Assembly (NCBI RefSeq): GCF_002188635.1
Contig: NZ_NINX01000033.1
Coordinates: 186,001 to 250,000, forward strand
Direction of reading: 5' to 3'
DNA from: Pigmentiphaga sp. NML030171
GTDB lineage: Bacteria; Pseudomonadota; Gammaproteobacteria; Burkholderiales; Burkholderiaceae_B
Length of the DNA stretch: 64,000 bases
In this document: positions 1 through 7,427 of the stretch, piece by piece
How positions within the stretch are numbered: the stretch's first letter is position 1
Layout of the letters: the number at the start of each line of letters is the position of its first letter
Made by a program: the position numbers and the translations under genes
Notes under the pieces: model-generated
The model's input: the letters and a program-made list of their open reading frames with translations, nothing else
The model's database searches: none
Told to the model about the DNA's origin: nothing

Positions 1-470
1 AGGCTGCCCTCCACGTCGGGCAGCGGCACGGCCGCGAACATGCCGAACCGGCCGGGATGATCGGCGATCATCTTCGCGCCGTATTCGTTGCACTCGCGCG
101 CCAGGCGCCGGCCCTGCGCCACGTCGCCGAAGAACACGCCCGGCGTGGAAATCGACACGATGGCCGTGACCACGCCCTGCCTGTCCATGTCGTCCAGCGA
201 CTTGCGCGGCGACCACTTGTCGAACATGTCGGCGGGCGCGCCGGGCGACGAATCGACCACGCCGTCGCGCGCGGCCGCCAGGTAGGCGGGCGGAAAGATG
301 TGATGGTGCGTATCGATGCGATGAGGGGCGGCGCCCTGCGCACCGGCGCGGCCCGACAACGCCAGGCATCCGGCGCACAGCGAGGCGTAGCCCGCCAGTC
401 CCTTCAGCGCGCGCCGGCGGCCCGGCTGCGCGAGCGTCGGCGCGGCGATTGCATGGTGGTCGGTCGGCAT
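1..470 (-). CDS. Exported amidohydrolase-2 family protein, C-terminus cut by window edge
   Basis: Reading the minus strand from the ATG at 470 gives about 156 residues that run off the window. The N-terminus carries a twin-arginine-like segment (GRRRALKG) and a hydrophobic stretch ending near AGAQG, so export, probably by Tat, is likely. The mature part opens with RIDTHHHIFPP, the metal-binding His-x-His of the amidohydrolase-2 (ACMSD-like) superfamily. That family hydrolyses or non-oxidatively decarboxylates ring acids. It lies 173 bp downstream of the IclR gene on the same strand and may be co-transcribed. Picolinate pathways use a decarboxylase of this family upstream of 2,5-dihydroxypyridine, but those enzymes are cytoplasmic, so the signal peptide argues against a direct equivalent. 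Substrate unknown. Confidence 0.75.
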   Translation of the reverse strand, partial: MPTDHHAIAAPTLAQPGRRRALKGLAGYASLCAGCLALSGRAGAQGAAPHRIDTHHHIFPPAYLAAARDGVVDSSPGAPADMFDKWSPRKSLDDMDRQGVVTAIVSISTPGVFFGDVAQGRRLARECNEYGAKMIADHPGRFGMFAAVPLPDVEGS

Positions 471-643
471 TGCCCGGTTCCTCGTTCGGTCATCGACGGG
501 CGCATCTTATGCCGCGGCTCCACGCGTGTCGCATTGCAAATAATCATGGATCTATGAGCAAAAACGGGGGCGGAAAAACGCGGGCGCGAGCGCGTCCGGG
601 CGTCGCGGACGAACGACGGCGACGCGTGGCGACAAGGGGGGAA

Positions 644-1477
644 TCAGCCGCGGAACTTCAGGCCCTGGCGAATCTGCGCGGCCAGTTCGGCCAGCCGGGG
701 GCCGACGTGTTCCACCAGGCGCTGGCGATCGACCACATAGGAAGAACCGCCCAGGATCAGGGCCATGGGCGGGTTGCCGTCGTTCAGTTCCAGCGGCACG
801 CCCACGGCGTTGATTTCCTTTTCCCAGTCGCCCAGGGACAGCGTGAAACCACGCGCCTGGTAATCCTTCAGCCCTTCCTGGATGCCCTTCAGGATCCTGG
901 GCCACTGCGCGCCGTAACGGACCTTCTCGGCGGCGAACAGCTTGTCGCGCTCGCCGCGGTCCATGACCGCGATCAAAGCGCGGCCCATGGCGGTCGTCAC
1001 CAGGGGAGTGCGCGATCCCGATTGCACGCTCATGATCAGCGCGCCGGAACCGCGCGTATGTTCCAGGTACACCGCGTCGGCCTCGTCCCGGTAGCCCAGG
1101 GCGCAGCACAGGTTCAATTCTTCGGACACCCGCTCCATCAACGGCTTGGCGACCTGCCGGATGTAGGACCCGGCCATCGCCCAATACCCGAGCGCCAACG
1201 CCGACGTGCCCAGTTCGTAGCGGCCGGTCTGCGGCGAACAGGCCAGGTAGCCCAGGCGGGTCAGGGTATAGGTCAGGCGCGACACCGTGGGCTTGGTCAG
1301 GCCCGTGCGCTCGGCCAGCTCCTGGTTGCCCAGCGACGTGTCGCCCTGGGTGAAGGCCTTGAGGATGCTCAGCCCCCGGGCCAGCGCGGTCACGAATTGC
1401 CTGCCCGGATCCTCGTCGGCATCCGGCTCGGCAAATGGCACCGGGCTGATCGCCCTCGATTGGGAAGTTCCTCTCAT
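644..1477 (-). CDS. IclR-family transcriptional regulator of the hydroxypyridine cluster
   Basis: About 277 residues from the ATG at 1477 (MRGTSQSR). The frame stays open to 1591, but that extension would cover the operator. An N-terminal winged helix (roughly 25-85, with the recognition region LAERTGLTKPTVSRLTYTL) is followed by an IclR effector domain (about 100-275, with TTAMGRALIAVM). It is divergent from the Bug-nicE-nicF-nicX operon. The intergenic 1540-1560 palindrome recurs upstream of the monooxygenase at 7390-8655, so this protein is the obvious candidate to control both promoters and itself. The ligand is probably a pathway pyridine; whether it activates or represses is not visible. 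Confidence 0.9.
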   Translation of the reverse strand: MRGTSQSRAISPVPFAEPDADEDPGRQFVTALARGLSILKAFTQGDTSLGNQELAERTGLTKPTVSRLTYTLTRLGYLACSPQTGRYELGTSALALGYWAMAGSYIRQVAKPLMERVSEELNLCCALGYRDEADAVYLEHTRGSGALIMSVQSGSRTPLVTTAMGRALIAVMDRGERDKLFAAEKVRYGAQWPRILKGIQEGLKDYQARGFTLSLGDWEKEINAVGVPLELNDGNPPMALILGGSSYVVDRQRLVEHVGPRLAELAAQIRQGLKFRG

Positions 1478-1539
1478 CCGAGCTGCTCGCAAACTTCGTT
1501 GACACGCGCAAAAGTTGTTGGGTAGGATACCCCAAAAGT

Positions 1540-1560
1540 TTGCGAAACTTAGTTTCGCAT
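1540..1560. promoter_or_regulatory. IclR operator palindrome, copy 1
   Basis: Left half TTGCGAAACT, a central T and right half AGTTTCGCAT form a 21-bp inverted repeat with 9 of 10 bases paired. It sits between the divergent IclR gene (ATG at 1477) and the Bug gene (ATG at 1662). A matching copy lies at 8712-8732. Binding by the adjacent IclR protein is inferred. Confidence 0.8.
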
Positions 1561-1661
1561 TACGAACCACCAGGGAGACTAGGCCGCCCACGGCCTGGAA
1601 TGCATAACCGTCCCGCGGGCAGGGGAGCCGCGGGCTTCGTCACGACAATGAAGGGTCGAGC

Positions 1662-2636
1662 ATGAATGTCAAAGCTGTCTTGAAGGCCGCCATCGGGACC
1701 ATCGCGCTGGCAACCAGCCTGGGCGCCCACGCCGAATGGCCGGAACGCCCCATCACCCTGGTCGTGCCGTGGCCGCCGGGCGGCGGCGTGGATGCGGCCG
1801 CGCGCGTGGCCGGTCCCATGCTGGCCAAGCAGCTCGGCCAGCAGGTCGTCGTGGTCAACCGGCCCGGCGCCACCGGCAGCATAGGCGCGGAGTCCGTCGC
1901 CAAGGCCGAGCCCGACGGCTACACCTTGCTGTGGAGCTCCCTGACCAGCCATGCGATCTACGCCTCGCTGTACGAACGCTCCACGCCCTTCGACCTGGAG
2001 AAAAGCTTCACGCCGGTCTCGGTGTTCGGCAGCATTCCGTTCGTTATCGTGGTCAATCCCGGCGTCAAGGCGAACTCCGTCCAGGAACTCGTCGCGCTGG
2101 CCAAGGCCAGGCCGGGCGCGCTGACCTTCGCCTCCAGCGGCAATGGCTCGGTGCAGCATCTGGCCGGGGAAATGTTCAAGCGCGCGGCGGGCGTGGACCT
2201 GCTGCATGTCCCGTACAAGGGCATCGCGCCGTCGCTGCTCGACCTGGTGGGCGGCCAGGTGAACATGAGCATCGAAAGCCTGGCGGCCACGCTGCCCCAC
2301 ATCCGCAACCAGAAGCTGCGCGCGCTGGCCGTCGCCTCGCCCGAGCGCATCAGTCTCCTGCCCGACGTGCCGACCGCCGCCGAGGCCGGCCTCAAGGGCT
2401 ACGACGTCAGCGCCAAGCTGTTCGCGCTGGCGCCCGCCGGCACGCCCGCGTCCGTCATCGACAAGCTCGACCGCGCCTTCAAGCAGGTCTTCTCCGACAA
2501 GGCGGTGCAGGAACCGCTGCTGGCCCAGTCCATCATCACGCGCTACGCGTCGCCGGCTGAATCGGCCAAGCTCATCCACGATGAACTGGCCACCTTCAAG
2601 ACCGTCATCCGCGAAGCCAACATCCGCCCCGAGTGA
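1662..2636 (+). CDS. Bug/TctC-family periplasmic solute receptor
   Basis: 324 residues. A signal peptide ends near residue 24 (LGAHA then EWPERP). The receptor core shows the Bug motifs VVPWPPGGGVDAAAR, VVVNRPGATGSIG, AEPDGYTLLW and LLHVPYKG. Bug proteins bind carboxylated solutes in the periplasm and usually serve tripartite tricarboxylate (TctABC) carriers, but no TctA or TctB gene is near. It is first in the operon with nicE, nicF and nicX and lies behind the IclR operator, so a pyridine carboxylate is a reasonable ligand. An AAGGG stretch sits at 1650-1654 before the ATG. The stop overlaps the GTG of the flavin reductase remnant. Confidence 0.92.
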   Translation: MNVKAVLKAAIGTIALATSLGAHAEWPERPITLVVPWPPGGGVDAAARVAGPMLAKQLGQQVVVVNRPGATGSIGAESVAKAEPDGYTLLWSSLTSHAIYASLYERSTPFDLEKSFTPVSVFGSIPFVIVVNPGVKANSVQELVALAKARPGALTFASSGNGSVQHLAGEMFKRAAGVDLLHVPYKGIAPSLLDLVGGQVNMSIESLAATLPHIRNQKLRALAVASPERISLLPDVPTAAEAGLKGYDVSAKLFALAPAGTPASVIDKLDRAFKQVFSDKAVQEPLLAQSIITRYASPAESAKLIHDELATFKTVIREANIRPE

Positions 2637-2918
2637 CCGCCAAGATCCGCTACCTTCCCGAGCAGACCGATCCGGCGCACCTGTACAAGCTGGTGGCCGG
2701 CCTGGTCGTGCCCCGGCCCATCGCGCCGCAGCTACACCCTGGTCCTGGGCGAGGCCGTCGCCATCCACGTGGATCCCGACGTGGTCGACCCGGAAGGCCG
2801 CATCGACATGGCCGCATTGCGCGGCGTGGGGCGGCTGGCCGGCCGCGAATACTGCCGGCTGGGCGATGCCTTCCGCCTGGAACACGATTCGTTCAACCGC
2901 TACGGACGGCGGCCATGA
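2633..2918 (+). pseudogene. Flavin reductase family remnant with internal deletion and frame change
   Basis: A GTG at 2633 overlaps the Bug stop codon. It opens about 31 residues matching the start of flavin reductase-like proteins (LYKLVAGLVVPRPIA). The reading frame then changes near 2724-2730. From 2730 a different frame encodes about 62 residues resembling the C-terminus of the same family (YTLVLGEAVAIHVDPD to FRLEHDSFNRYG), ending at TGA 2916-2918. About 100 central residues, including the flavin-binding part, are missing, so the gene is dead. Such reductases accompany two-component monooxygenases, so an ancestral oxygenase partner may have been lost. Confidence 0.75.
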
Positions 2919-2953
2919 CCGCGTCCCAAGCCCACCATGGAAACTTCATCGAC

Positions 2954-3709
2954 ATGAGCAAGCCGGTGTACCGCATCGGACAGATCGTCCCCAGCTCCAA
3001 CACCACCATGGAGACCGAGGTGCCGGCCATGTTCCGCGCGCGCGAGACCGTGGCTCCGGAACGCTTCACCTTCCATTCCAGCCGGATGAGAATGATGAAG
3101 GTCAACAAGGAGGAACTGGCCGCCATGGACGCGCAGGCCGACCGCTGTGCGGCCGAGCTCAGCGACGCCGCCGTCGACGTCATCGGCTATGCCTGCCTGG
3201 TCGCCATCATGTCCATGGGCAAGGGCTACCATCGGGTTTCCGAAGAAAAGCTGACGCGCATCGCCGCGGCGGGCCATCCCGATACGCGGGTCGTGACCAG
3301 CGCCGGCGCGCTGCTCAACGGCATCCGGGCGATCGGTGCCCGCAAGGTGTCCGTCGTCACGCCCTACATGAAGCCGCTGACCCAGCTCGTGGTGGACTAC
3401 ATCGAATCCGAAGGCATCGAGGTGCTGGACGCGATCTCGCTGGAGATCGACGACAACCGCGCCGTCGGCAACCGCGACCCGCTGGCCCTGGTGGAAATCG
3501 CCGACAGGCTCGATGTCCGGGGCGCCGATGCCATCGTACTGTCGGCTTGCGTGCAGATGCCGTCGCTGGCCGCGATCCCGGAGGTCGAGGCTCGCCGCGG
3601 CCTGCCGGTCCTGTCGGCCGCGGTGGCCACGACCTACACCATGCTGCAGCGCCTGGACCTGCCCCGACATGTCCCGCGGGCCGGCGCGCTGCTCAACGGC
3701 TCCTATTAG
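2954..3709 (+). CDS. nicE: Maleate cis-trans isomerase (maleate to fumarate)
   Basis: 251 residues from MSKPVYRIGQIVPSSN, very close to nicotinate-pathway NicE. The Asp/Glu racemase-like fold carries its catalytic cysteine pair at Cys81 (GYACLVA) and Cys199 (LSACVQMP). It catalyses the last step, maleate to fumarate, in the cytoplasm. An alternative in-frame ATG at 2915 overlaps the stop of the flavin reductase remnant. I prefer 2954 because the homology begins there, although neither start has a strong ribosome binding site. nicF follows 10 bp later. Confidence 0.93.
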   Translation: MSKPVYRIGQIVPSSNTTMETEVPAMFRARETVAPERFTFHSSRMRMMKVNKEELAAMDAQADRCAAELSDAAVDVIGYACLVAIMSMGKGYHRVSEEKLTRIAAAGHPDTRVVTSAGALLNGIRAIGARKVSVVTPYMKPLTQLVVDYIESEGIEVLDAISLEIDDNRAVGNRDPLALVEIADRLDVRGADAIVLSACVQMPSLAAIPEVEARRGLPVLSAAVATTYTMLQRLDLPRHVPRAGALLNGSY

Positions 3710-3719
3710 GGCGCGAACG

Positions 3720-4355
3720 ATGAACAACAACGCCGCGGCGGTCTATCGCAAACAGGGCCTGGGCGCCCGCAGTGGCTGGGGCCGGAAGCCGGCCCTGGTC
3801 GTGGTCGATTTCGTCAATGGTTTCAACGATCCCGACGTGCTGGGCGGCGGCAATATCCCGGCCGCCATCGCGGCCACGGTCACGCTGCTGGCCGCCGCCC
3901 GGCGCGCGAAGCTGCCCGTGGCATTCACCCGCATCGTCTACGCCCCGGGCGCCGACAGCGTCTTCTGCATGAAGATACCGGCCCTGGCCTCGCTGCACGA
4001 GGAGAACCCGCAAAGCCACGTCGTCCCGCAGCTGGCAGTCCGGCCCGAGGATGCCGTCATCCGCAAGACTCAGCCGTCGGCCTTCTTCGGCACCGACCTG
4101 GCGGGATGGCTGATCCGGCGCGGCGTGGACACCGTGCTGGTGGCCGGCAGCACCACTAGCGGCTGCGTGCGCGCCACCGTGGTGGATGCGATGAGCTTCA
4201 ACTTCCGCCCCGTGGTGGTGGCCGACTGCGTCGGCGACCGCGCGCTGGCCCCGCACGACGCCAGTCTCTTCGACATCGGCCAGAAGTACGGCGAGGTGCA
4301 ATCCCTGGCCGAGGTGCTGGCCACGCTCGACACCCTGGAGGCCCCATGCCACTGA
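3720..4355 (+). CDS. nicF: Maleamate amidohydrolase (isochorismatase-like cysteine hydrolase)
   Basis: 211 residues. The isochorismatase-fold triad is visible as Asp30 (LVVVDFVNGF), Lys116 (IRKTQPSAF) and Cys149 (STTSGCVRAT). The family removes ammonia from maleamate to give maleate, the substrate of the upstream nicE. N-carbamoylsarcosine amidases share the fold, but the position between nicE and nicX makes maleamate the likely substrate. The 3' end overlaps the nicX start by 10 bp, which suggests translational coupling. Confidence 0.9.
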   Translation: MNNNAAAVYRKQGLGARSGWGRKPALVVVDFVNGFNDPDVLGGGNIPAAIAATVTLLAAARRAKLPVAFTRIVYAPGADSVFCMKIPALASLHEENPQSHVVPQLAVRPEDAVIRKTQPSAFFGTDLAGWLIRRGVDTVLVAGSTTSGCVRATVVDAMSFNFRPVVVADCVGDRALAPHDASLFDIGQKYGEVQSLAEVLATLDTLEAPCH

Positions 4356-5398
4356 GTCCTTCGCAACTGACCCGCTGCTGGACGGAAGTCCTGGAGCTCT
4401 CGAAACTGGCCCCCGGCGAGAACGTGCTGATCCTGACCTCGCAGAACTCCGACCCGCGCGTGGTCGATGCCGCCGCCCGGGCGGCCGCCGCGCTGCAGGC
4501 GCGGGTGGTCAAGCTGGACATCGCGCCCAACTGGGATACCTGCGAAGTGGGCGCCGATCCCACCGTGGTCAGCGGCGCCTCGCCCATCGACGACGACCCC
4601 ATGGCGCTGGCCGCGATGAAGGCGGCCGACCTGGTCATCGACACCGTATTCCTGCTGTTCACGCCGGGCCAGCGCGCGGTGCTGGAGTCCGGCACCCGCA
4701 TGCTGCTGGCCTACGAACCCCCGGAAGTCCTCGCGCGCGTGATGCCGTCGCCGGACGACCGGCGCCGCGTGCTGGCCGCGCGCGACGCCTATGCGCGGGG
4801 ACGCCGGATCACCGTCACCTCCGCGGCGGGCACGCGGCTGACGGCGTCCATCGGCGCCTATCCGATCACGGCGGAGTACGGCTACGTGGATAGCCCCGGC
4901 CGCTGGGACCACTGGCCCAGCGGCTTCGTCGCCCGCCTGCCCGACGACGGCACGGCCGAGGGCGTGGTCGTGCTGGCGCCCGGCGACATCATCCTGCCGT
5001 TCAAGAACTACGTGCAGTCACCCATCACCCTCGAGATCGAGCGCGGAACCATCGTGCGCATCTCGGGCGGGCTGGATGCCGAATTCCTGGACACCTACCT
5101 GCGCGGCTTCGACGATCCCGACGCCTACGCCGTATCGCACCTGGGCTGGGGCCTGCAGCCCAAGGCCCGCTGGACCTCGCTCGGGCTGTACGACAAGGCG
5201 GCCACCATCGGCATGGAAGCCCGGTCGTTCTACGGCAACTTCCTGTTTTCCACCGGCCCCGGCGGCAGCCGCCGCACCAAGGCGCACCTGGACATTCCCA
5301 TGCGCAAATGCTCGTTCCACGTCGATGGCCAACCCATGGTCGTGGACGGCGACGTCGTGGCCCCCGACCAGCGCGTCGACGGCGCGCGGCCGCAGTAG
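4346..5398 (+). CDS. nicX: 2,5-dihydroxypyridine 5,6-dioxygenase
   Basis: 350 residues, the same length as Pseudomonas putida NicX and clearly homologous throughout (EPPEVLAR, GRWDHWPSGF, GDIILPFKNY, HLGWGLQP, FYGNFLFSTGP). The iron ligands reported for NicX are conserved as His265, His314 and Asp316 (AHLDIP). The enzyme cleaves 2,5-dihydroxypyridine with O2 to N-formylmaleamate in the cytoplasm. It is the committed ring-opening step shared by nicotinate, picolinate and hydroxypicolinate routes. Its start overlaps nicF and an amidase gene follows 33 bp downstream. Confidence 0.95.
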   Translation: MPLSPSQLTRCWTEVLELSKLAPGENVLILTSQNSDPRVVDAAARAAAALQARVVKLDIAPNWDTCEVGADPTVVSGASPIDDDPMALAAMKAADLVIDTVFLLFTPGQRAVLESGTRMLLAYEPPEVLARVMPSPDDRRRVLAARDAYARGRRITVTSAAGTRLTASIGAYPITAEYGYVDSPGRWDHWPSGFVARLPDDGTAEGVVVLAPGDIILPFKNYVQSPITLEIERGTIVRISGGLDAEFLDTYLRGFDDPDAYAVSHLGWGLQPKARWTSLGLYDKAATIGMEARSFYGNFLFSTGPGGSRRTKAHLDIPMRKCSFHVDGQPMVVDGDVVAPDQRVDGARPQ

Positions 5399-5431
5399 CG
5401 TGCCATCGACCAACCCAGGATTTCCCACAGC

Positions 5432-6829
5432 ATGCCAGACCTGCCGTTCCTATCCCTAGCGCAACTTGCCCGCTCCTTCGAACGCAAGGAAATATCCCCG
5501 GTCGAGGCGCTCGAGGCGCAACTCGACCGCATCGCCGCGCTGAACGAACGCATCAACGCGTTCACGATCCTGGATGAAGACCGCGCCCGCGCGGCGGCAC
5601 GCGCCAGCGAGGCGCGATGGCTGCGCGGGGCGCCGCTCGGGCCGCTGGACGGAGCACCCTTCACCGCCAAGGACAACCTGATGGTGGCCGGGCTGCCCCA
5701 TCGGCGCGGCTCGCGCGCGATGCCCGCCGATCCCGTGCCGGACACCGCGCCCGCGGTACTGCGCTGCCAGGAAGGCGGCGCGGTGCTGCTGGGCCTGACC
5801 ACCATGCCGGAACTGGGCGCGGGCCCCGTCACCATCAGCCCACTCACCGGCGCCACCACCAACCCCTGGGACACGAGCAAGCAGGCCGGCGGCTCCTCGG
5901 GCGGCGGCGCGGCCTCGGTGTCGGCCGGCTTCTGCCCCTTCGCGCTGGGTTCCGACGCGGGCGGATCGCTGCGCATCCCCGCGGCCCTGACCGGCGTGGT
6001 TGGCTTCAAGGCCACTGGCGGCCTGGTACCCATGTATCCGCCCAACGTGGCCGGCGGCCTGTCCTGCGTCGGCCCGCTGGCCCGCAACGTGCGGGACACC
6101 GCCACGGTGCTGGACATCATCGCCCGGCCCGACGCGCGGGACGCCATGGCGCTGCCTTGGCGGCCCGACAGCCTGGGCGGAAATCTCGAACAGGGCGTGC
6201 GCGGCAAGCGCGTCGCCCTCAGCCTGACCCTGGGCTACGCCCCCCGGGTGGATCCCGAGATCGCCGGGGCCTTCCGGCAGGCGGGGCAACGCCTGGCGGC
6301 GCTCGGCGCCATCGTCGAGGAAGCCGATCCTGACATCGACAACCCTATCGACGACTACCTGGTCCTGCTGCAGGCGGGATACCGGTACGCGCTGCAGCAC
6401 ATGCCGGCGGAGCGGCGCGCGCTGCTGTCGCCCGTCATGGCGGGCATCCTGGAGGACGGCGCCGGCCTGGCGCTGGAGGACTACATGGGCGCGCAAGCGC
6501 GCTGCCAGGACCTGGCACGGCGTCTGCACGCCTTTCACCAGCGCTTCGACCTGCTGCTGACGCCCACCGTCGCGGCCCCCGCCTTCGACGCGAACCTGAG
6601 CTATCCGAAGGAATTCGAGGAATTTCCCAACCGGCGCGCCTGGACGCCCTACACCTCGCTGTTCAACCTGACGCAGCAGCCCGCCATCAGCATCCCGATG
6701 GGACTGACCGCCGCCGGCCTGCCCATGGGCCTGCACATCGCCGCACCGCGGGGCCACGATGCCCAGGTATTGCAAGCGGCGCACGCGCTGGAGGCGGTGT
6801 TGGGATTCGAGGCACGCCCGCCGATCTGA
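5432..6829 (+). CDS. Amidase-signature enzyme, candidate N-formylmaleamate deformylase
   Basis: 465 residues of the amidase-signature family. The Ser-cisSer-Lys triad can be read as Lys80 (PFTAKDN), Ser155/156 (GGSSGGG) and Ser179 (GSDAGGSLRIP). These enzymes hydrolyse small amides in the cytoplasm. It is the last gene of the nicE-nicF-nicX operon. The alpha/beta-hydrolase NicD, which normally turns N-formylmaleamate into maleamate and formate, is absent from the operon. I infer this amidase may fill that step, or may release a pyridine acid from an amide upstream. Confidence 0.82.
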   Translation: MPDLPFLSLAQLARSFERKEISPVEALEAQLDRIAALNERINAFTILDEDRARAAARASEARWLRGAPLGPLDGAPFTAKDNLMVAGLPHRRGSRAMPADPVPDTAPAVLRCQEGGAVLLGLTTMPELGAGPVTISPLTGATTNPWDTSKQAGGSSGGGAASVSAGFCPFALGSDAGGSLRIPAALTGVVGFKATGGLVPMYPPNVAGGLSCVGPLARNVRDTATVLDIIARPDARDAMALPWRPDSLGGNLEQGVRGKRVALSLTLGYAPRVDPEIAGAFRQAGQRLAALGAIVEEADPDIDNPIDDYLVLLQAGYRYALQHMPAERRALLSPVMAGILEDGAGLALEDYMGAQARCQDLARRLHAFHQRFDLLLTPTVAAPAFDANLSYPKEFEEFPNRRAWTPYTSLFNLTQQPAISIPMGLTAAGLPMGLHIAAPRGHDAQVLQAAHALEAVLGFEARPPI

Positions 6830-6865
6830 TCTCCGCCGGACTGGCCAGTGCGCACGCCATCGAAT

Positions 6866-6898
6866 AAAAAGGTGCCTGGATGTGAAGGACACCTTTTT
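6866..6898. terminator. Bidirectional hairpin with A/T flanks, overlapping the next gene's SD
   Basis: AAAAAGGTG at 6866-6874 pairs perfectly with CACCTTTTT at 6890-6898 around a 15-nt loop. It lies 36 bp after the amidase stop and fits a rho-independent terminator. The loop contains GAAGGA (6884-6889), the ribosome binding site of the gene starting at 6900, so the structure could also affect that gene's translation. Confidence 0.6.
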
Positions 6899-6899
6899 C

Positions 6900-7427
6900 A
6901 TGAAGCTTGCGAGCCTGGGGCCGCGCATCTGCATCGTCGGGCCCTCCAACAGCGGGAAGTCCACGCTGGCCGAGGCGATCGCCCGCAAATGCGCCCTGGA
7001 GCCGGTCCACCTCGACCGGCTCTACCACCTGCCCCACACTGACTGGGAACCCCGCCCCACGCAGGAATTCACCGCCCTGCACGACGCGGCCATCGCAGGC
7101 GAGCGCTGGGTCATGGACGGCAACTATTCCAGCTGCATGCCGCAGCGCCTGCGGCGCGCCACCGGCGTGATCCTGCTGGACATCTCCACGCCGCTGAGCC
7201 TGCTGCGCTACCTGCGCCGGACCTGGTTCGAGCGCGACCGTCGCGGCGCCCTGGACGGCGGCCGCGACAGCGTCAAGTGGGCGATGATCCACCATATCGC
7301 CGTGGTCACGCCGCGCAACCGCCGACGCTATGTCGAGATGATCGAAGGGCTCGACCTGCCCACGGTGATGCTGCCGTCGGCGGCGGCGATCAGGCGATGC
7401 TATCGGCGGTGGGAGCTGGCACGCTAG
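6900..7427 (+). CDS. Small P-loop nucleotide-binding protein (adenylate kinase/FlaR-like)
   Basis: 175 residues. A Walker A motif lies near the N-terminus (GPSNSGKST, about residues 14-22). It is followed by the pattern of small kinase-like 'topology modulation' proteins: HLDRLYHLP, WVMDGNYSS, and LRYLRRTWFERDRRG resembling a lid. Such proteins bind ATP, but their substrate is generally unknown. It sits between the nic operon and the monooxygenase and shows no obvious link to pyridine metabolism. Its 3' end overlaps the convergent monooxygenase gene by 38 bp. Confidence 0.8.
   Translation: MKLASLGPRICIVGPSNSGKSTLAEAIARKCALEPVHLDRLYHLPHTDWEPRPTQEFTALHDAAIAGERWVMDGNYSSCMPQRLRRATGVILLDISTPLSLLRYLRRTWFERDRRGALDGGRDSVKWAMIHHIAVVTPRNRRRYVEMIEGLDLPTVMLPSAAAIRRCYRRWELAR

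Noticed and set aside
449-1525. 358-codon plus-strand frame opposite the IclR gene
   Set aside because: No domain motifs, and it lies antisense to a clear winged-helix/IclR protein.
6900-7427. P-loop protein as a pathway kinase for the nic cluster
   Set aside because: No phosphorylation step is known in this pathway, and its motifs match generic small P-loop proteins. It has its own SD behind a terminator-like hairpin.
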